Positions 17,165-24,874 of a stretch of DNA of 64,000 nt are shown here, piece by piece (the stretch's first letter is position 1; each line of letters starts with the position of its first letter). The DNA is taken from NCBI RefSeq assembly GCF_013267195.1, contig NZ_CP053941.1, positions 124,001 to 188,000 on the forward strand, given 5' to 3'. The translations under genes were made by a program, and so were the position numbers. A model generated the notes under the pieces. It saw nothing but the letters and a program-made list of their open reading frames with translations, did no database searches and had not been told where the DNA came from. This DNA comes from Halorubrum salinarum. Lineage in GTDB: Archaea > Halobacteriota > Halobacteria > Halobacteriales > Haloferacaceae.

Positions 17165-17890
17165 ATGATATCGCTCGACGAGGCCGTGACGGCCCGACTG
17201 GAGTCACACGGGGAGCGGTTCGAGGTCCTGATCGACCCCGACGCCGCGCTCGCGATCAAGCGCGGCGAGTTCGACGACGACTTAGCGGAGGTCATCGCCG
17301 CGGAGGACGTCTTCGAGAACGCCTCGCGGGGCGACCGCCCGGCCGAGGAGGACCTAGAGACCGTCTTCGGCACCACGGACCCGCTGGATATCATCCCGGA
17401 GGTCGTCGAGCGCGGGGAGATCCAGATCACCGCCGAGCAGCGCGCGGAGATGCAAGAGCGGAAGCACAACCAGCTGGTGACCACCATCACGCGCAACGCC
17501 GTGAACCCGCAGATGGACGACTCCCCGCACCCGCCCGAGCGGATCGAGCGCGCGCTGGAGGAGGCCGGCTTCCAGATCGACCCGATGGAGCCGGTGGAGA
17601 ACCAGGTCGACGACGCGCTCGACGCGCTGCGGCCGGTGATCCCGATCCGGTTCGAGGAGGTGACGATGGCGGTCCAGCTCCCGGCCGACTACGCCGGGTC
17701 CGGCCAGGCGCAGATCCGCGAGTTCGGCGACCTCGAACGCGAGGAGTGGCAGAACGACGGCTCGTGGGTCGGCGTGCTCACCTTCCCGGCCGGCCTCCAG
17801 AACGACCTCTACGACCTCGTCAACGAGGTCACCTCGGGCGAGGGCGACGCCCGCGTGATCAAGGACAAAGACGAGCTGCGGACCCGCTGA
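17165..17890 (+). CDS. Ribosome maturation factor SBDS/SDO1 homolog
   Basis: 241 residues starting MISLDEAVTARLESHGERFEVLIDP, with the N-terminal FYSH domain, the helical middle domain (RKHNQLVTTITRNAVNPQ near 98-115) and a C-terminal ferredoxin-like domain (QLPADYAGSGQAQIREFG). SBDS proteins help release anti-association factors from the large ribosomal subunit. A T-rich box (ctttttgc, 17138-17145) lies about 20-27 bases before the ATG at 17165; the GTG at 17117 would put that box inside the gene. Confidence 0.93.
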   Translation: MISLDEAVTARLESHGERFEVLIDPDAALAIKRGEFDDDLAEVIAAEDVFENASRGDRPAEEDLETVFGTTDPLDIIPEVVERGEIQITAEQRAEMQERKHNQLVTTITRNAVNPQMDDSPHPPERIERALEEAGFQIDPMEPVENQVDDALDALRPVIPIRFEEVTMAVQLPADYAGSGQAQIREFGDLEREEWQNDGSWVGVLTFPAGLQNDLYDLVNEVTSGEGDARVIKDKDELRTR

Positions 17891-17963
17891 CTGGACTGTC
17901 GGCTCGCGACGTATTTTCACCGCCTCCGCGGGGTTGATACCGGCGGGCCGCGGCTCGGATCGC

Positions 17964-18449
17964 ATGCATCCACGCGCGGCGGAGTTCGAGGAGCGGGCGG
18001 CGGAACGGCACGGCGTCGACGTCGACGTGCTGGAGTTCGACGCGGGCACGGAGACGGCGGCCGCCGCGGCCGACGCCGTCGGCTGCGAGACGGGCGCCAT
18101 CGCGTCGACCATCGTTTTCTCCCTCGTCGGCGGCGACCGGGACGGAGTGCTCGTCGCGGCGGTCACGAGCGGCGCGAACCGGCTGGACCTCGACGCAGTC
18201 GCCGAGTTCTTCGACGCCGACGCGGCCGAGATGGGCGACCCGGAGCGGATCCGCGAGGTCGTCGGCTGGAGCATCGGCGGCGTCCCGCCCATCGGGCACG
18301 ACGCCGCGCTCCCGACCGTCTTCGACCCGACGCTGGCCGAGTACGACACCGTCTACGGCGCCGCCGGGACGCCGAGCGCGGTGTTCGCGATCGGTCCGGA
18401 CGCGCTCGCCGACCTCGCGGACGCGACCGTCGTCGACCTCACGGAGTAG
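17964..18449 (+). CDS. YbaK/ProX-type aminoacyl-tRNA deacylase
   Basis: 161 residues of the YbaK/EbsC fold: ETAAAAADAVGCETGAIASTIVF, then GANRLDLDAVAEFF and a GWSIGGVPPIGHD segment near 105-117. Family members hydrolyse mischarged tRNAs in trans. The conserved lysine seen in many YbaK proteins at the TIVF.. strand is not obvious here. Substrate specificity cannot be assigned. It follows the SBDS gene on the same strand. Confidence 0.8.
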   Translation: MHPRAAEFEERAAERHGVDVDVLEFDAGTETAAAAADAVGCETGAIASTIVFSLVGGDRDGVLVAAVTSGANRLDLDAVAEFFDADAAEMGDPERIREVVGWSIGGVPPIGHDAALPTVFDPTLAEYDTVYGAAGTPSAVFAIGPDALADLADATVVDLTE

Positions 18450-18515
18450 CGAGCGACGCCCCCGACGCGCGGAGCCGGCGGCGCGTTGTTAAGCGAGCGC
18501 GCTCTCGACGACTGA

Positions 18516-18545
18516 GTTATTAATTCTGTCTTGTGAAATAATAAC
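18516..18545. promoter_or_regulatory. Inverted-repeat operator overlapping the metal transporter promoter
   Basis: Left arm GTTATTAATTC (18516-18526) and right arm GAAATAATAAC (18535-18545) match at 10 of 11 positions as an inverted repeat around an 8-base spacer. The right arm supplies the AT-rich element 32-42 bases before the znuA ATG, so a protein bound here would cover the TATA/BRE area. A metal-responsive repressor (DtxR/SirR type) is a reasonable guess from context. Confidence 0.6.
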
Positions 18546-18576
18546 GTTTTTCTGTTAATCCACGGTACGGATCGGT

Positions 18577-19626
18577 ATGACTCACTCACGGCGGTCGGTA
18601 CTGCGGCGCGGCGCCGGGCTCGCGGCCGCGGGGGCGGCGGCGTCGCTGGCGGGATGCTCGGGCGGGGGAACCGGCGGTTCCGAGGGGTTCGACTCGGGGT
18701 ACGCGGCCTTCTTCACCCTCAACGACTGGGCGAACGAGGTCGCGGGCGAGCACGCGAGCTTCGAGGACCCGGTCGACGTGGGACAGCTCGGCCACGGGTG
18801 GACGCCCGACGGGACGCTCGCCGCGGAGGTCGCCGCGACGGACGCCTTCGTCTACCTCGACAGCCCGGAGTTCTCGTGGGCGCAGGACCTCGCGGAGACG
18901 CTGGAGAGCGACTACGACTCCGTCGCCGTGGTCGACGTGCTCGACGGGCTGGAAGACGACCTGCTCGACTGGGACCACAACCACGGCGGAGAGGGCGGCG
19001 ACCACGGCGACGAGAGCCACGACGGGGAAGGGGACTCCCACGAGGGCGACGATCACGAGGGCGACGACCACGGCGGCGAAGGGGGGACCCGGTACGACCC
19101 CCACGTCTGGACCGACCCGGTCCTCGCGGCCGAGATGGTCGAGTCGATCGCCGCGGGGCTCGGCGAGGCGGACCCGGAGCACGCCGACGCGTACGCCGCC
19201 AACGCCGACTCGTACGCCGACGAACTCGGCGCGGTCGACGACGCGTTCGAGTCGATCGCCGAGGACGCCGCGCGCGACGTGGCGGTGCTGGCGGGCCACA
19301 ACTCCTTCCAGTACTTAGAGGCGCGCTACGGGTTCCGGCTCCACTCGCCGGTCGGGGTCTCGCCGCAGAACGAGCCGACGCAGTCAGAGATCGCCGACAC
19401 GATCGACCTCGTCGACTCGGCGGGGATCGACGTGGTGTTATACGACCACTTCCAGTCGCCCCGGCTCGCCGAGTCGATCGTAGAGAACAGCGACGCGACG
19501 GAGGCGGTCCCCGTCACGCCCGCCGGGGGGACGACGCGGGAGTGGAACGACGCCGGCTACGGCTACCTCGAACAGATGACCGAGATCAACGTCCCCGCCT
19601 TCGAGCGGGCGTTCGGCGCGCAGTGA
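18577..19626 (+). CDS. znuA: Metal ABC transporter substrate-binding lipoprotein (ZnuA-like)
   Basis: 349 residues. A twin-arginine signal (RRSVLRRG) and lipobox LAGC with Cys27 mark an exported, lipid-anchored protein. A long His/Asp/Glu/Gly loop at about 133-170 is the hallmark of zinc-type cluster 9 binding proteins. Metal-ligand segments include GHGWTPD (near 72), DPHVWTDP (near 175) and GHNSFQYLEARYG (near 239). It delivers zinc or manganese to the permease encoded downstream. An inverted repeat over the promoter suggests metal control. Confidence 0.88.
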   Translation: MTHSRRSVLRRGAGLAAAGAAASLAGCSGGGTGGSEGFDSGYAAFFTLNDWANEVAGEHASFEDPVDVGQLGHGWTPDGTLAAEVAATDAFVYLDSPEFSWAQDLAETLESDYDSVAVVDVLDGLEDDLLDWDHNHGGEGGDHGDESHDGEGDSHEGDDHEGDDHGGEGGTRYDPHVWTDPVLAAEMVESIAAGLGEADPEHADAYAANADSYADELGAVDDAFESIAEDAARDVAVLAGHNSFQYLEARYGFRLHSPVGVSPQNEPTQSEIADTIDLVDSAGIDVVLYDHFQSPRLAESIVENSDATEAVPVTPAGGTTREWNDAGYGYLEQMTEINVPAFERAFGAQ

Positions 19627-19726
19627 GCCGGTCGACGCGCGCGCCGACCGGCTCGGCGCCCGGCGACGGCGGCGCCGCCGGACTAAAAGAGCTAAACGTG
19701 CGGCCGACCCATACCGGAGACACGCA

Positions 19727-20467
19727 GTGAGCGCAATCGTCGACCTCGACGGCGTGACGTTCGCCTACGGCGACACCGTCGCCGTGAGAGACGTCTCCCT
19801 CACGGTCGAGGAGGGTGACTTCCTCGGGCTGGTCGGGCCGAACGGCTCCGGGAAGACCACGCTCCTCCACCTCATGCTCGGCCTCCACGAGCCGGACGCG
19901 GGGTCGGTCGAGCTGTTCGGCCGACCGGTGGCGGAGTTCGACGAGGGCGGTCGGATCGGCTACGTCTCGCAGAAGGCGACGAGCCAGGGCGGCGCGATGC
20001 CGGTCACCGTCCGCGAGTGCGTCACCATGGGTCGGTTCGCGCACGCCGGGCGGGGCCGGCTCTCCGCGGCCGACCGGGCCGCCGTCGCGGACGCCATCGA
20101 GACGGTCGGGATCGGCGACCTGGCCGACCGGCTGGTCTCCGAGCTCTCGGGCGGACAGAAGCAGCGCGCGTACATTGCGCGCGCCCTGGCGAGCGACGCC
20201 GACCTGCTCGCGCTCGACGAGCCGACGGTCGGCGTCGACGCCGAGTCGCGCGACGCCTTCTACGCGCTCCTCGACGAGCTCAACGACGACGGGATCACGA
20301 TCATCCTCATCGAGCACGACATCGGCGTCGTCACCAACCGCGCCGACCGCATCGCCTGTATCAACACCGAGCTGTACCACCACGGCGACACCGAGTCGTT
20401 CGTCGAGAGCGAGGCCCTCGCCGAGGCGTACGGCACGACTGGGCAGGTCGTCCACCACCACCACTGA
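19727..20467 (+). CDS. znuC: Metal ABC transporter ATP-binding protein (ZnuC-like)
   Basis: 246 residues with Walker A GPNGSGKTT (about 38-46), signature LSGGQKQR (about 140), Walker B LLALDEPTVGVD (about 161) and the His switch in IEHDIGVV. It ends in a short His run (VVHHHH) that could bind metal. The start is a GTG at 19727; a ctaaac box about 30 bases upstream hints at an extra promoter within the 100-base gap after znuA. It drives import through ZnuB. Confidence 0.9.
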   Translation: MSAIVDLDGVTFAYGDTVAVRDVSLTVEEGDFLGLVGPNGSGKTTLLHLMLGLHEPDAGSVELFGRPVAEFDEGGRIGYVSQKATSQGGAMPVTVRECVTMGRFAHAGRGRLSAADRAAVADAIETVGIGDLADRLVSELSGGQKQRAYIARALASDADLLALDEPTVGVDAESRDAFYALLDELNDDGITIILIEHDIGVVTNRADRIACINTELYHHGDTESFVESEALAEAYGTTGQVVHHHH

Positions 20468-21537
20468 TGAGCCGGAGCAGCGCCGCTGACGGCGAGGGAG
20501 AGACCGCGGCCGTCGAGGGATCGACCCGCGACCGCCGGCGTCGCGTCGAACTCGCCGGCGTCGGCCTCACCGCGTTCGTCGCGGTCGGCATGCTCGGGTT
20601 CCTCCTGCTCTACTGGGCGCAGGACCTCCCGGTCGCGAGCGATCTCTACGCCGCGTTCCGCTCGCTCGGCCGGGGCATGGACGCCGCGCTCGGCACCAAC
20701 GTGTTCCGGCACCCGATCATGTGGCAGTCGATGGCGGTGGGCGTGCTCGTCGGCGTCGTCGCCCCGCTCGTCGGCTCGTTCCTCGTCCACCGCGAGATGG
20801 CGCTGATCGGCGAGACGCTCGCGCACACCGCGTTCGCCGGCGTCGCGGTCGGCATCCTCGTCACCTCCTCGACCGGGTGGAACGGGTCGCTGCTGCTCGT
20901 CGCGCTCGCGGTCGGCGTCCTCGGCGCGCTCGCGGTCCAGTGGCTCACGGAGCGCACCGACGCCTACGGCGACGTGCCCATCGCGATCATGCTCAGCGGG
21001 AGCTTCGCGGTCGGCACGCTGATCATCAGCTACGGCGACGGACTCACCGGCGTCAACATTCAGGGCTACCTGTTCGGGAACCTCGCGGTCGTCACGCCGG
21101 AGGGCGCACGCCTGATGGGCGCGCTCTCGCTCGCGGTCGTCGCGGGCGTGGCGCTGACGTACAAACAGCTCCTCTTCATCACCTTCGACGAGCAGGCCGC
21201 GCGGGTCGCCCAGCTGAACGTCACCGGCTACAACACCCTGCTGGTGGTGCTGACCGCGGTCGTCGTCGTCGGCGCGATGCAGGTGCTCGGTGTCATCCTC
21301 GTCGCCGCGATGCTGGTCGTCCCCGTCGCGGCCGCCTCGCAGGTCGCGCGGAGCTTCCGCGAGACGATGTACCTCGGCGTGATCTTCGGACAGTTGTCGG
21401 TGCTGGGCGGCTTCGCGATCTCGATCGGGTTCGGGCTGCCCTCCGGGGGATCGATCGTCGTCACGGCCATCGCGGTGTACCTCGCGAGCATTCTCGGCTC
21501 CGGGGCCTCCGGAACGCCCGTGTCGGCGCACGGCTGA
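20467..21537 (+). CDS. znuB: Metal ABC transporter permease (ZnuB-like)
   Basis: 356 residues with a charged N-terminal 30 residues and about nine hydrophobic helices of the ABC-3 family. FVHREMALIGETLAHTAFAGVAVG-type sequence near 105-130 is the family signature, and LYKQLLFITFDEQAARV follows later as the ATPase-coupling region. The ATG shares a base with the znuC stop. It forms the channel for zinc or manganese. The N-terminal tail is longer than in bacteria. Confidence 0.9.
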   Translation: MSRSSAADGEGETAAVEGSTRDRRRRVELAGVGLTAFVAVGMLGFLLLYWAQDLPVASDLYAAFRSLGRGMDAALGTNVFRHPIMWQSMAVGVLVGVVAPLVGSFLVHREMALIGETLAHTAFAGVAVGILVTSSTGWNGSLLLVALAVGVLGALAVQWLTERTDAYGDVPIAIMLSGSFAVGTLIISYGDGLTGVNIQGYLFGNLAVVTPEGARLMGALSLAVVAGVALTYKQLLFITFDEQAARVAQLNVTGYNTLLVVLTAVVVVGAMQVLGVILVAAMLVVPVAAASQVARSFRETMYLGVIFGQLSVLGGFAISIGFGLPSGGSIVVTAIAVYLASILGSGASGTPVSAHG

Positions 21538-21623
21538 CGGCGAGCGGCCGCCCGTTCCCGTCGCGTGACCCGGCTCGCGTCCGGTTTCCACAGACCCTTA
21601 TGTCCCGGCCGCCAGACACGTCT

Positions 21624-21908
21624 ATGGGAGACACAGAGACCTACACGGTCACCGGCCCCGACGGTGACGAAGAGTCGTTCGAACTGCCCGCCGGCCTCGT
21701 CGACGTGCTCAGCGAGCAGGGCGAGCCGTCGACCGCCGTCGTCTCCGACGTGGTCGTCCAGGCGATGGCCCAGCAGGCCCACGTCATCGTCCACCACAGC
21801 GAGGGCGACGTGCCCGAGGACATCGCGGCGATGGAGGAGACCGCCGCTGAGCTGTTCGAGGAGCGCTTCGGGCAGTCGCTCGAAGACGCGCTCGGCCACT
21901 CGCACTGA
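21624..21908 (+). CDS. DUF7545-type haloarchaeal protein
   Basis: A 94-residue acidic protein starting MGDTETYTVTGPDGDEESFELP and ending in GHSH. I recognise it as a conserved haloarchaeal family of unknown function. A ccttatg element at 21596-21602 sits about 22-28 bases before the ATG at 21624, which therefore fits a leaderless start better than the ATG at 21600. No metal site beyond scattered His residues is evident. Confidence 0.75.
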   Translation: MGDTETYTVTGPDGDEESFELPAGLVDVLSEQGEPSTAVVSDVVVQAMAQQAHVIVHHSEGDVPEDIAAMEETAAELFEERFGQSLEDALGHSH

Positions 21909-22010
21909 GCGGGCGCCACGCGGTCGTTCCGACCGACGCCGGCGCGTCGCACCGCCCGAACGAGTTCGGCCGACCGGCCGCTTAAGCCGGTCGAGCCCCT
22001 ACGTTTTCGC

Positions 22011-22454
22011 ATGCCTACCGACCCGGACGGCGCGGACGCCCCGGTGTTGATATTCGACGGCGACTGCCCGTACTGCTCGGTCGCGGCGGTCGCGCTGCGC
22101 CGGCTCGACGGCGTGGTCGCAGTCCCGTGGGAGGCCGACCCCGTCGGGCCGTTCCTCGACGCGCAGTTCGGCTCCCGGCCGTTCGCGATGGTGCTCGTCG
22201 ACCCCGCCGAGCGCCGCGTGTACGCCGGCCGGTCGGCCGCGGAGGAGCTGGCCGACCGCGCGGGCACCCCCGGGATCGTCGGCGGGCTGGTCCGCGACAA
22301 CTACGACCGCATCGCCGACGTGGTCGGGACGCTGTCGGGGCGGGCCCGCGACCCGGACGACTTCCACGACACCTACCGCCTCGACGACGAGGCGGGCGAC
22401 CTGGTGGGATCGCTCCGGACGGCCGCCGCGGAGGCGCCGGCCGCGCTGTCGTGA
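22011..22454 (+). CDS. DCC-family thiol-disulfide oxidoreductase
   Basis: 147 residues. The DxxCxxC motif reads DGDCPYC at residues 16-22, giving Cys19/Cys22 as the redox pair, in an early strand-loop of a thioredoxin-like fold. This is the DUF393/DCC family, likely a cytoplasmic thiol-disulfide exchanger of unknown partner. cttaag at 21981-21986 supplies a TATA-like box 25 bases upstream. Confidence 0.85.
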   Translation: MPTDPDGADAPVLIFDGDCPYCSVAAVALRRLDGVVAVPWEADPVGPFLDAQFGSRPFAMVLVDPAERRVYAGRSAAEELADRAGTPGIVGGLVRDNYDRIADVVGTLSGRARDPDDFHDTYRLDDEAGDLVGSLRTAAAEAPAALS

Positions 22455-22491
22455 CCGGGGCGCCGACCGCGGCCGCGACGGGGAGCGACCG

Positions 22492-22965
22492 ATGAGCGAC
22501 GCGACCGGCGGGAGCTACACCCTCGTCGTCGGCCTCGCGGCGGACGCGACGGTGACGGCGGGGGCGCTCGGCGACCACCGGCTCCCGGCGGGCGCGTACG
22601 CCTACACGGGGAGCGCGCTGGGCGCGGGCGGGTTCTCGCGGGTCGACAGGCACCGCCGGACCGCGCGCGGCGACAACGACACCCGGCATTGGCACGTCGA
22701 CTATCTACTCAGTCACCCGGCGGCGCGGATCGACCGCGTCGTGCGGAGCGTCGGCGTCGACATCGAGTGCGCGGTCGCCGAGCGCCTACCGCCCGGGCCG
22801 ATCGACGGGTTCGGCGCCTCCGACTGTAGCTGCGAAGCCCACCTGTCCGCCGGCGACGGGCTCGACGCCCTCGTGGAGCGCGCGCTGGCGGCCCACGAGG
22901 CGGCGGTCGCGTCGTCGGACGATCCGGACGCGACCGTCGACGTGGTCGACGGCTCCGGGGAGTGA
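22492..22965 (+). CDS. DUF123 GIY-YIG-like nuclease-domain protein
   Basis: 157 residues starting MSDATGGSYTLVVGL. AYAYTGSALGAGG at about 34-46, RHWHVDYLL near 63-71 and a SDCSCEAHL near 103-111 are landmarks of the DUF123 family, related to GIY-YIG nucleases. It lies 37 bases after the DCC gene and may be cotranscribed. DNA cleavage has to be regarded as possible, not shown. Confidence 0.8.
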   Translation: MSDATGGSYTLVVGLAADATVTAGALGDHRLPAGAYAYTGSALGAGGFSRVDRHRRTARGDNDTRHWHVDYLLSHPAARIDRVVRSVGVDIECAVAERLPPGPIDGFGASDCSCEAHLSAGDGLDALVERALAAHEAAVASSDDPDATVDVVDGSGE

Positions 22966-22983
22966 GCCGCCGGGCGGCTCTCC

Positions 22984-23466
22984 TCAGAGGTCGTACCGGT
23001 CGACCACCTGCCGGAGCTGCTCCTCGCGCCCCTCCATGGCGGCGTCGCGGAGGGCCTCCTCGTCCTCGGTGGGACAGTTTAGGTCGGGGACCGGCGTGGG
23101 ACGCCCGTCGTCGTCGAGCGCGACGAACGTGAAGTGAGAGGTCGTCGTCCGCCGCGTCTCGTCCGTGCGGGGGTTCTCGGCGCGCACGTCGACCTTCACG
23201 TCGACGCTCGTCCGGCCGGTGTTGAACACGTAGCCCTCGATGATGGCGACCTCGCCCATCTCGATGGGCGCGATGAAGTCGACGTGGTCCATCGAGGCGG
23301 TGACCACCTGCCGGTTCGCGAAGCGCATGCCGGCGATGGCGCCGCAGATGTCCATCCAGTGCAACACGGCGCCCCCGAGCGCGCGGCCGAGGTTGTTCGT
23401 GTCGTTCGGGAGCAGCATCTCCGTCATCTCGGTGTGCGAGGAGGCGAGCGTGGCCGTCTCGTCCAT
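22984..23466 (-). CDS. Acyl-CoA thioesterase, hotdog fold
   Basis: 160 residues. NNLGRALGGAVLHWMDICGAIAG (about 24-46) is the hotdog helix with the Asp of the YciA/BACH-type acyl-CoA thioesterases, followed by strands DHVDFIAPIEMGEV and FTFVALDDDGRP. It hydrolyses acyl-CoA to free acid and CoA. It converges with the DUF123 gene, whose stop lies 18 bases away. Chain-length preference is unknown. Confidence 0.88.
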   Translation of the reverse strand: MDETATLASSHTEMTEMLLPNDTNNLGRALGGAVLHWMDICGAIAGMRFANRQVVTASMDHVDFIAPIEMGEVAIIEGYVFNTGRTSVDVKVDVRAENPRTDETRRTTTSHFTFVALDDDGRPTPVPDLNCPTEDEEALRDAAMEGREEQLRQVVDRYDL

Positions 23467-23543
23467 GCCGGTCGTGGGAGGGCCGGCGACTTGAACGGCC
23501 GGCTTCCGTCGCGGGTGGCGGCCGGGAACGCGGCACGAGCGCG

Positions 23544-24002
23544 CTACCGCTCTTCGGAGGGCCCGTCGTCGTCGCCGAACCGGATCGAGTCCGGCGGCCG
23601 ACCGGCCTCGTCTATCACCTCGTCGGTGACGACGATGGGACAGTCGACGCGGACCGCCAGCGCGAGCGCGTCCGAGGGGCGGGCGTCGAAGACGAACCGC
23701 TCCGGCTCGCCGTCGTCGTAGCGCTCGGCGTCCACCTTCGCGTAGAAGGTGCCGTCGTGGAGGTCGTCGACGCGAACGCGGTCGATCGCGCCGCCGAACT
23801 CCGTGAGGACCTCCACGAGGAGGTCGTGCGTGAGCGGTCGGTCGAACGGTTCGCCCTCCAGCGCCATGCCGATGGACCGGGCCTGGTCGCCGCTGACGAA
23901 GATGGGGACGTACTCGCCGCGCGCGGAGAGGATCACCGCCGGGACGTCGCCGCTCGGCGCCGAGCCCGCACCGACCCCGACGACCTCGGCTTCGTGTTCC
24001 AT
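23544..24002 (-). CDS. Bifunctional nuclease family (DUF151) protein
   Basis: 152 residues starting MEHEAEVVGVGAG. The DUF151 signature FDARPSDALALAVRVDCPIVVTDEVIDEAG occupies about 113-142. Plant and bacterial relatives show RNase/DNase activity, while many archaeal members are untested. It is followed by the thioesterase on the same strand with a 77-base gap. Confidence 0.88.
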   Translation of the reverse strand: MEHEAEVVGVGAGSAPSGDVPAVILSARGEYVPIFVSGDQARSIGMALEGEPFDRPLTHDLLVEVLTEFGGAIDRVRVDDLHDGTFYAKVDAERYDDGEPERFVFDARPSDALALAVRVDCPIVVTDEVIDEAGRPPDSIRFGDDDGPSEER

Positions 24003-24049
24003 ACGCGAACGTGGTGACGGCGGCTTGAATAGCTGTCCCACGCGCGGCC

Positions 24050-24751
24050 TCAGTCCGACGCGCGGTACCAGTACGCCCACGCGAGCGTGAACACGAGCGC
24101 GGCCCCGAGGAAGAACACGACCCCCGGCTCGACGAGGGAGACGGCGTACTGCGCGATCGGGTCGCCGACGAGTTCGACCGCGCCGTCGGTCCCCTCCGCG
24201 GCGGTGTTCTGGTCCGGGACGCTCTCGATGGTCGGGCCGCCGCCGTCGCCGCCGTCGGCGGTGGCGGTGCCCGCGTCGTCCCCGGAGCGGGCGGTGAACT
24301 GCGACCCGAGCGAGCCGACCGCGAGCAGTCGCTGGACCGCGACCGCCGCCAGCCCGATGATCCCGTAGCCGCCGAGCAGGCGCATGAGCGCGGTCTTGAT
24401 CCCGGTCGACTCCTCGGACCCGCCCGCGAACAGCACGAGGGGCTCGTCCGCGGCGGCGTACACGTCCATCTCGCGCCCCTTCTCCGAGTAGGCGGTGTCG
24501 ACCACGTCGACGAGGTCGGCCTCGTCGAGCCGCGAGAGGTGGTACTGGACGTTCTGGAGCGAGGTGTCGACCTCGTCGGCGATCTCCGACTTCGTCGCCG
24601 GGCGGTCGTGGAGCGTCGAGAGGATGGCTCGCGCCGTCTCGGAGCCGAGGGCGGCGATGAGGTCGTCGGCCTCCTCGTCGTCGACGCCGACGACACGGGG
24701 TTCGCGCTCCTCCGGAGTCGCGTCCGGCAGGGAGGGCAACAGCCGGGACAT
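24050..24751 (-). CDS. Membrane-bound winged-helix (ArsR-type) transcription regulator
   Basis: 233 residues. A winged helix at about 28-90 (IAALGSETARAILSTLHDRPATKSEIADEVDTS, then QYHLSRLDEADLV) is followed by hydrophobic segments near 128-150 and 202-226, so the DNA-binding part is tethered to the membrane from the cytoplasmic side. This design is common in haloarchaea; targets are unknown. It is divergent from the traB-like gene. Confidence 0.82.
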   Translation of the reverse strand: MSRLLPSLPDATPEEREPRVVGVDDEEADDLIAALGSETARAILSTLHDRPATKSEIADEVDTSLQNVQYHLSRLDEADLVDVVDTAYSEKGREMDVYAAADEPLVLFAGGSEESTGIKTALMRLLGGYGIIGLAAVAVQRLLAVGSLGSQFTARSGDDAGTATADGGDGGGPTIESVPDQNTAAEGTDGAVELVGDPIAQYAVSLVEPGVVFFLGAALVFTLAWAYWYRASD

Positions 24752-24874
24752 ACGCTCTCATGGGGCGCGTGAGGATACAAACTTGTTGGATCGTCGGGGA
24801 CGAGTCGGCGCTCGCGGGGCGGATCCCGCGATCGACTCACAAACCCTAAACGCGGCGACCGAGTACGACGGGTG

